From assembly GCA_030549495.1 (NCBI GenBank), contig JAUIRK010001006.1:603501-667500 (forward strand): a DNA stretch of 64,000 nucleotides. The letters are read 5' to 3'. Shown piece after piece: positions 56,440 to 64,000 of this stretch. The DNA comes from Nectonema munidae (taxonomy: Eukaryota > Nematomorpha > Nectonematoida > Nectonematidae). A program made the position numbers and the translations under genes. Each line of letters begins with the position of its first letter. The first letter of the stretch is position 1. The notes below the pieces were generated by a model. It saw only the letters and a list, made by a program, of their open reading frames with translations, searched no databases and was not told the origin of the DNA.

Positions 56440-57110
56440 CTGTGTAACAAATTTGAGGTTCAAAATAAGTACAAACTAAATAAAACCTTTTTTATAGATA
56501 AAAAACAAAACTGAATTCAAATTTGACTTTCATTTTTCTATATTAGGAACCGTTTTTTGTACTAAGATTTTTTTCTTGGTATATACTAGTAAACGTTATA
56601 TATTGATAATCATATTGAAAATAGATTTATTTTTTAAAATAAAAAAATTAAATAATTTTAGTTCTTTTTGCTCTTTTGTAATGAGTATAATCTTCTTTTA
56701 TCAGACTCCAACAGTACTCTGCTAACATCCCAGGGCTCCACTTTCTTTTAAATCATCTTTCCATCATGGTAATGTCTTGGTGAAATCTTCACCATGTTTA
56801 TCATTTTAAATGGCCTTACAAATATTTTTTTCAAAAAAATTTAAGTGAGAGTGAAGCATGAACTTTAAGAGACATATTACAACCAATAGCATGATAGTGA
56901 ACATGTCTTCAACAATTTGAACATAATTTTCTGTGCGATTCTTCTCCAAAAAACTATTGCATACTTTCTTGAAAGACTCAAAAGCAAATTTTTCTTTTTC
57001 ATCAACCAAAATTTTTCGGATTTGAAAACCTACAAAGATGCCTTCTTTGATTTTAACTTGACTCAGAGATGGGAATAATTGGAATTTTTTACCATTTTGT
57101 GTAACACAGT
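56440..57110 (-). pseudogene. Relative of the 22-kb transposon, 3' part
   Basis: Minus strand, from 57100 down: VKIKEGIFVGFQIRKILVDE, FESFKKVCNSFLEKNRTENY, VQIVEDMF, then pieces of the block that reads SIKVHFLFSHLDRFPGN in the intact ORF (here LLKFMLHSHLNFFEKN), and KHGEDF in place of EQGERF. It is a decayed C-terminal half. The sequence 3' of the gene (56440-56600) matches 57420-57560, so this and the next copy are the same subfamily arranged in direct order. Confidence 0.6.
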
Positions 57111-57117
57111 CTTTCTT

Positions 57118-57320
57118 GCCTTGAACGAGTTTATTCTTGCCATCGAAGAACGATGAAACCTATAGTTCATCTAGCATCTGTCCAGCTACTGAAGATTATT
57201 CTTCCCTTGGATGCAATCAGTGGCGTATTTAGACATGGGGCACGAGGAGCCTTGCCCCCCCCCTCATGTACCTTTTGCGATGTCATACATACATATTATA
57301 ATTACATTTAATATATAGTT
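57118..57320 (+). repeat. Composite repeat, copy 2
   Basis: Closely similar to 50918-51160: CTTGAACGAGTTTATTCTTG, CATCTGTCCAGCTACTGAAG, then CAGTGGCGTATTTAGACATG at 57218 and GGGCACGAGGAGCC with a C run, ending ATACATATTATAATTACATT. Here the hAT-type end keeps the canonical CAGTGGCG start. It separates two transposon relatives. Confidence 0.6.
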
Positions 57321-57419
57321 GATGAAAAATAAGTCGGGACTAGCAACCTATTTTATAATTTATTTTATAATTTTTTATGTAACCTTATTTTGTATATAAA
57401 AACTATTATGAAATTTTTG

Positions 57420-59319
57420 TACTTTTTCAAGTGTTGCTGTAACAAATTTCAAAAAAAGTACAAATTAAATAAAAACCTGTTTCTGGATCAAAAAATAGTT
57501 CTGGTTCTGAATCTGGCATTTATTCCTCCAAATTAGACACCATTTTCCTGTTTCAGGTACCATATGTTTCATAATATACTGCAAAATATTGCGTATTGAG
57601 AACAAAATTGCAAATACTGCGCAACAAAAACAAAGCAAAAATTTAGTTGGTATAACAAAATATTTATTGGTTATGAATTAAAAACACACACTCTTGTATG
57701 GAGTGTGACCTTTTTTTACACCCCAGCAGAATTTTGCAAAATGTCAGGGTTCCATTTTCCTTTGAATCGTCGCTCCATCGTTGAAATACCCTAATGTAAT
57801 ATCTCGCCATTTTCATCACTCACATCACCAATATTTTTCGCAAAAAAATCCAAATGAAAGTGGAGAACACGAACTTTTAGAGAAATGTTACATCCAATAT
57901 CATGATAATGACTCAGCAGATCATTCAAAACTTGCACAAGTCTTCTGAACTATGGTTCCACAGAAGTTATTACAAACTTTCTTCAATGACTTAAAGGCAA
58001 GCTTCTCTTCATTTCATCAAGTACTATTTTTCGAATTTGGGGACCTATGAAGATACCTTCTTTAATTTTAGCTTGACTCAGGGAAAGGAACTTCTCTGCA
58101 AGATATGCAAATGCGAAGGATTCCTTGTCAAGGCTTTCACAAATTGCTTAAACAAATCAAGTTTTTATATGCAAAGGTGGTAAAAGAATTCTATCACTTT
58201 TTACAAGTGGTTTGTGCATGATGTTGTGTTTTCCTTGCTCGATTTCATCTCGGATCGGCCAATCCTTGCGTACATAATGTTCAGTTCTGACTCTGGAGTT
58301 GAAACAGCAAAATTTAGTATAGCCAAGTTGAAAGCCAGTAAGCATAGCCATAACCTTGAAATCTGCACAAATATACCAGTTATAGTTATCATATGGTATG
58401 CTTGTTAGAATTGCTTTCAGATTTGCATATCATTCGGCTGTGCTATGGGAACAGAATGCAGAGTGTAACCATTGTGTAGTAGAACAGCTTTGATGCTGTC
58501 CTTGGATTCATCTATGAAAAGTGATCAGTTGGTGTTATCATATGGTATTTCCAGTTGCTCAAAAAGTTCAGTCAAAAGCATAAGACATCTTTCATGGTGA
58601 ATAATGCAAACAGATCCTCTGAACGTTTTCTGTAGTGTTATCTTCACTACGTTCCTGAAACTCTATGCAAGAAACTCACTTTTGTCTTTGGTTAAATAAA
58701 GATCCCTACACAAGTCACCCCCTTGAGAAAATGGTATTGGTTTATTCTAGCTTTTTGGATGATACGGCTTCACATATTCGCCAGTAGAATGTTCATCTGC
58801 ACTGCTAGAACTCAGCATTCCTTGATCTGGAGGTTTGGGCTCACGTAAATTTTCTAAGTGCTCTACTGGGAGCATTACCGATTGCAAATTTGGGCAAACA
58901 ATGTGTTTCTTTTTCTTTGCTGTAGTGCAGCCTGTAAAGTCTTGCTGACAGAAATAGCAATCACTAGTGCTTTTTCTGCTCACAACAAATCATTGGCACA
59001 CCAAACTTCAGTGACCATTTTTTCCTGCATATCAGGCATTCAATGTCTACACACCTGCAAGGCAACAAACATGAGGAGCTCATGACTTATCCTCGTCTCC
59101 CAAGTCACAATCGAAATACGCCTTATACATTTTCTTGGTGTGGGTGTAATAGTGCGCTTTTCTTTTCTTTAACACACGTAAGGCCAGGAAAATAAACCTA
59201 GCGCGAAGGACCACTAGTTGGCAAAAGTTAAGTTGTTTGTGGCGTTCGCACCCATCCTTTCGGATATCGTGGCCCGCCCGGAATGCTGAGTTTAGGTCTA
59301 CCTGGACTTTCCATTCCAC
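57420..59319 (-). pseudogene. Relative of the 22-kb transposon, long decayed copy
   Basis: Minus strand from 59319: YTHTKKMYKAYFDCDLGDED (compare KRAYKAYFDMKLGDQD in the intact ORF), DCYFCQQDFTGCTTAKKKKH (cysteine pair; compare DCYFCINDMTGFNKH), FQLGYTKFCCFNSRVRTEHY (compare GYTKYPCFLCLWDSRARNQHW), SDRILLPPLHIKT, then IKEGIFIGPQIRKIVLDEMK, NISLKVRVLHFHLDFFAKNI and MERRFKGKWNP at about 57740. Order is fully conserved but the identity is modest and there are many breaks, so this is an old, separate subfamily. Candidate catalytic Glu region reads ENGEILH. Confidence 0.75.
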
Positions 59320-62300
59320 TAAACGCCTACCGCCCCTTGTTACTGCCTAGCTATACCTTGTTATATATATTATTTTACAAGAATTTATGTTACAAATATA
59401 TAAATACAGCTGAGTGATCGATACTATCCTAACGCGAATGCTCCCAATTAGGGAAACAAACTTATTGTCTAGTGATAGCTTGATTACTAACCACGTAGAA
59501 TCGGGTCGCCAGAGCACTACCTAACAGTAAAAACCTTTGAATTCTTCAGAGGAAGAAAACCAGGGTAAAAAACCGGCACGACGGAGTGTAGCTTGTTCCT
59601 AAATAAAATAATATGATTATAAAAGGTATATGCTACAAAAATAGAAGCATTAGAAAGCATGCAATATCTTATATATTATTAATAAATGATATTTGATAAA
59701 TGTTATAGGGGTTAAGAAAGATATACATAATTAAGGCATGCTAGGTTAGGAAGAATCTACCCCTGGAATTTGACTCCATCCCTAAATGTTGTCCCTAGGA
59801 TGAAACATTAAACACAAGCTTTGAAGTATCAGTATTAAGTGATAAACTTAATTAAATATAATAATAAACCAGAAAATACGATTTTTGTACTGTGCTGTTC
59901 ACCATGTCACAATGTAGGTGTTACTAGGATTGATCACTAGCCCTGGAATAGAAAACCATTTTACAATGCCGAAGATAATTTAATTTAATAATAAAGACAA
60001 AAAGAGTACACTTCTACAAAAACCATGCCTAATTCAACAAAAAGAAGGCCAGAAATGGATTTCCCATCTCATTTTGCACATAAAAATGGTCATAGATCTC
60101 GTGTACTTTTTTAAATAATAATTTTTATTAAAAAAGACAATTAAATTTTAGTTTTCTTAAAAATCGACGCATCACATATGACACGTTAGTCATTCCATCT
60201 TTCTGATGAAAACAATTTGAATAAAAAAACAAAGAAATTTATTTAAAATAAATTAATTATGAAATGCATTTAAAAACACCAACTTGACATCTGGGGCATT
60301 GGTGTTAGTTTATGAGACATTCTGCACTTATATATAGATATCTTTTACAAAATGAAGGTTTCATAGATAGAGTGATATCTTCTAAGCGATAATAATTTAT
60401 TTCCTGGTGTCAGCTGATATTCAATCTATACATGATTTATTGTCATATCAATTAAGTGTGTAAATATATCGGTGAATACCATTTTTTACCGAGTATACAA
60501 TAACGGTAAAGATATATTTGTATTAATTTGATCCAGCCAACCAATTTAACGTTGTAAATATTGGAAATATAGCAATGTAAACGCTGTGTTACACTAATTC
60601 TTTTTTCTATCGAAAAATATTCAGTTTTAGCTTTGATTTGCTTATTATTATTATTATCGATCAAATGACTTCTAATAGCGATTATTCTCATATCGCTTAC
60701 ACATTTTTATTCTATCACAACTTGTAAAAACACTGTAAAACGTCATTATTTTTTTGAGATCACTTCAAAATTGGCTTGGAGAGATTTTAGACGTGCTAAA
60801 CCTCAAAATAGATTCGAATTTTGTTGAAAACCTTACTTTTTTATAATTAAATAAAAAATTTAAAAAGATGCTTATTTCGATAGATTTCAAACTTTTTTCC
60901 AAAATTAAAAATTGTAGTTGAACAAATTCCATAATTCTTGCATAAAACGATCTTTTACTTGGTACAAGTAACCGGTTTATACAGTATCCAGGAGATTTTT
61001 ATTTAAATTTGAATTATATATCATTCATGACCACTTTTTGCTTATATTGATAATAATCATTTTAATAATATATTTATTCTCGATATTTCTGTTATCATAA
61101 TCACATTAGCTCGCCAATTGAACAAAAAGATATATCATCGAACATTGCGTTAACCAAATAATTATTTAGCTCAAGGTTATTGATTTCTATGTTACCTTTT
61201 TATGCAAGCGCTTTAGTGTTCCCCTAACCCTTTACTTTCATAGAACTTCTTTTCAGAGTTCCTAGTCAAATACTGTTGAATTATTATAAGCGATTCTCAG
61301 CGATTATTCGTACACAATCTTATCGTCTCCTCAACAAAAAGGCTCGTTCTGGAAAAAATTTTCTGATTCAGCTTTAATTTGGTATATTGTTTTATAAAAC
61401 ATCTATTTTGAATTTCAGAATTTCCAGAAAATTATTTATGCGTAAACTCTGGTATTTAGGGTCCAAACGTCTCAATTTTTTTCTTCAAATTTCCAATCTG
61501 AATTGCTATTTGTTAGAACCAATTGAAATTTTCATGGAAGCCCATGTCAATATTTTTCATAGAAGAAAACTTTTTGTGAGGAGAGGATAAAAATATTTTT
61601 TAATTTTAAATATCTCTAAAATAGTTTGTTATAAACAAGATAAAAATCAAAAATTATTTCTTTAAAAAAGAGAGGCATTGAAACATTTTGTGTATTTTTT
61701 CCAAAACCATGGGGATAAAAAATAAGTTATATAATAAGCTACAAACATGAAAAACAACAGAATTTAGTTAAAACAAAAAATAATTGTTTAAGAAATTTTA
61801 ATAATTAATTTTTTAGTATCCTATCGAAGATGTTTGCTCCGCTTAACCTTCTTTAATTCAAATTTACATTAATTAAATTTGCACTCTCGAAAACTTGAAA
61901 GGAGGAAACACATGAGATAATTGGGATATTTTTGAGATCCATAGTAACTTTATATTTGAAAAATGCATATAGGTTTTAACAATTTTAGTTGTAAATCTTT
62001 GTTTGACTAATTTGAAGTAAAAAACATTCATAATGGGGGACACTTGTGAATTTTGATGTGACTAGATTGAAATTCATGTAAGATATAAATTTTGGTATAT
62101 TTTTTTTTTTAGGATCCAAAGAATAAAATTTCGATTTGAAAAAGTGGAATCAGAGTATATTTTCGAATTTAATCCTAATAATAATACGAAATTTTATAAG
62201 CAATAGTGACATATACAAAAAAGTGGTGAATAGTGGTATATATCAGGACTGTAGCCTTTCTGACATATGTAGACTATGATAGAAATGATTAAGTAAATAA
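59320..62300. other. No gene seen
   Basis: Three kilobases of AT-rich DNA. No exon, RNA gene or element terminus was recognised on either strand; open frames at 60452-60691 and 61387-61590 have no visible motif. Confidence 0.35.
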
Positions 62301-62309
62301 GAAAACTAC

Positions 62310-62665
62310 TTTTTACGTGGAGGCCATCATATATATGCCTATGCCAACGTCCTTGGTAACGTTGTTCTATTTCAATTCTTGGTGAAAATGCTCTCTTTGT
62401 TTTGGTTTTCAGGAAAATGATCAAGGTGACCAGACCACTTAGAAAATTGTTTTATACTCATTTTGCAACCCATTTCACGAAATGCGAGCAACATAAAGCT
62501 GAAAAAGTAAATATGATGTGTTGAAAACAATTACTGCCGGAGTCTAAAGGTTTAACTAATTGCTCCATTATTCCAAGCATGAAGCAATGAAGTGGAGGAA
62601 GAACAATTTTTTTCCTTTGAAACAATAGGATCTTTTTTAATGTTTGGCAGGGGTTCTAGGAATAA
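62310..62665 (-). pseudogene. Relative of the 22-kb transposon, short fragment
   Basis: Minus strand pieces: KKKIVLPPLHCFMLGIMEQL followed by VKPLDSG (compare RIIFPPLHIKLGLMKQFVKALNKDG), then a gap and LDHFPENQNKESIF and IEIEQRYQGRWHRHIYDGLH (compare LDRFPGNLGD and MEERYQGKWDEHM). About two-thirds of the C-terminal half is deleted or decayed. Confidence 0.6.
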
Positions 62666-62669
62666 AAGG

Positions 62670-63360
62670 GCAAGTGAAATGAAAGGGCGAATACTACATC
62701 ATACCATCTTGCAGAGAAAGAGAGGCATACAGTCAGCATGATGTATTCATCATGTTGTATTTGTCTTACTTATTGTTTATATCTCTTCTCATACATAATC
62801 TTTAAACTGAAAACACACAGTTATTATAACTCTATAACTAATACGATTATTAATGTAAGAGACTAAGTAGGATATTGTACATCAATATGTCCGTTTTTGA
62901 TTTATAAGTTTTTCATATATTGTTTTACATAACAAGTACGTTGACTAATAAAATCTTTTTTTAAATGGTTTTTATAATTAACAACTACACTTACTATAAA
63001 AAAAGTGAAAGTAAGTTTTTATGATTATTTTTTATCAACAAATTTAAATTTTATGAGTTAAGGTAAAACAACAAAAACATTATATTGTACATTACATAGC
63101 AGCAACAAATGTAAAGGTAAAAAATTATTATTTTTTTGAGGAACATATTTTTATGAGAAAATTTAGGAAAAATTATTTACCAAAAAGATGTTAGATGTGA
63201 CTTTAATATAATAAAACTCAGACTGAACATAATCATGATGCTAATGGTTTCAAAAGATATATCATTGAAAAAATCAAGAAAGATACGAAAAAGATATATG
63301 AGTAATTAAAAAATTATTTTTTGATCTATTTGTATTTTAACTTTAAAATTTTTTAAAGTG
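62670..63360. other. No gene seen
   Basis: AT-rich spacer before the MULE fragment. Confidence 0.4.
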
Positions 63361-63365
63361 ATATC

Positions 63366-63960
63366 ATAAATAACGTGAGTGAAGAGAAAAGATATCAATT
63401 AGCAAAGCCAGAAAGTGTTAAAAGATTGATAAGAAAAAGTAGAGATAGAAAAAGACAACCAGCCAACTTAGATTTTGAAATTCCTATGGACATGAAAACT
63501 CTGAGTACCTGGGAAGTGTTTTTGAATTTGGACTTGATTTTAGATTGCAATAAAAGACTGCTCTGCTTTTCAGCTTTTGTTTTGAGGTTTTCTTTAACAA
63601 TTTTTTAAATAATTTTCCTAATTCAAGTTTTTTTAGATATTGTTTAATTATGATGAGCCTTGAAGAAATATTTGTAGATGGAACATTTAAAAAATGTCCC
63701 CCGAATTTTGCACAAATTTTTACAATTCATGTTTTTTTCAATCATATCAAATTCCTATTTTATATTGTTTACTACCTGATAAAAGAGATCAATCTTATGA
63801 GTAACTTTATTTGCTCATTTTTAAGTACATAAATTTTTTTCTCATTAAACTTTTTTATTTTTTAGAATAATATTTAATCACTTGAAAGATTTATCAATCA
63901 ATCCTAAGTATATCAACGGTGATTTGAAGTTGCAATTATAAATGCGGCTAAAAAAGTATA
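63366..63960 (+). pseudogene. MULE transposase fragment, at window edge
   Basis: Plus-strand pieces follow the order of animal Mutator-like transposases: KRLIRKSRDRKRQPANLDFE, IPMDMKTLSTWEVFL, then EEIFVDGTFKKCPPNFAQIF with the first catalytic Asp and TIHVFF, a decayed LPxK region, and LKDLSINPKYINGDFEVAII with the second Asp (family pattern TDFExAAIxA). Frame breaks or stops near 63605, 63830 and 63940. The element continues beyond the window. Confidence 0.7.
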
Positions 63961-64000
63961 GTTACAAACTAAGTTAAATTTACTTTTTATTTTTTATTTT

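Overview
This is AT-rich eukaryotic DNA, almost certainly from an invertebrate animal. The window has GT-AG introns, a spliced TIKI/TraB-family gene, tRNA-derived SINEs, LINEs, and many families of cut-and-paste DNA transposons. No bacterial operon, CRISPR array, rRNA or free-standing tRNA gene is visible. The species cannot be fixed from the sequence; an arthropod or similar invertebrate fits best. Roughly half of the window can be assigned to mobile elements in various states of decay.

Layout. 1-8.4 kb: a CR1/L2-like LINE (minus strand) split by a hAT-like transposon with a perfect 8-bp target duplication, a second LINE 3' fragment, then a GC-rich coding-like island of unknown origin. 8.5-12.5 kb: the largest of three TTAA-flanked, piggyBac-type non-autonomous elements, filled with two internal ~150-bp tandem arrays, inserted at the edge of a LINE endonuclease fragment (12.5-13.4 kb). 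13.5-19.4 kb: minisatellites and hAT transposase fossils. 19.5-20.2 kb: two phase-matched exons of an unidentified minus-strand host gene. 22.2-24.6 kb: a complete 2.4-kb transposon with long TIRs, a TAA target duplication and an uninterrupted 568-aa transposase-like ORF. 25.8-36.7 kb: four exons of a TIKI (TRABD2-like) metalloprotease gene; its first intron carries a hAT element with a piggyBac-type MITE nested inside it, plus an 11-copy, nearly identical 107-bp satellite that grew from the end of another TIR element.

36.8-50.3 kb: a short hAT-type MITE, a decayed Penelope-like element, a tRNA-derived SINE with a perfect 11-bp target duplication, a piggyBac transposase remnant, a nearly full-length ZBED5-like hAT transposase, and two abutting copies of a second hAT-like family, one of them interrupted by an almost intact Tigger/pogo element. 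50.9-64 kb: repeats, the third piggyBac-type MITE with a 765-bp TIR element nested inside it, divergent broken relatives of the 22-kb transposon, and a MULE transposase fragment at the right edge.

The strongest candidates for something undescribed are the intact TAA-flanked transposon at 22.2 kb and its relatives, the TAGGGTG-ended hAT-like families, and the formation of satellite DNA from transposon sequence. Family names rest on motif recognition by eye; no database search was run.
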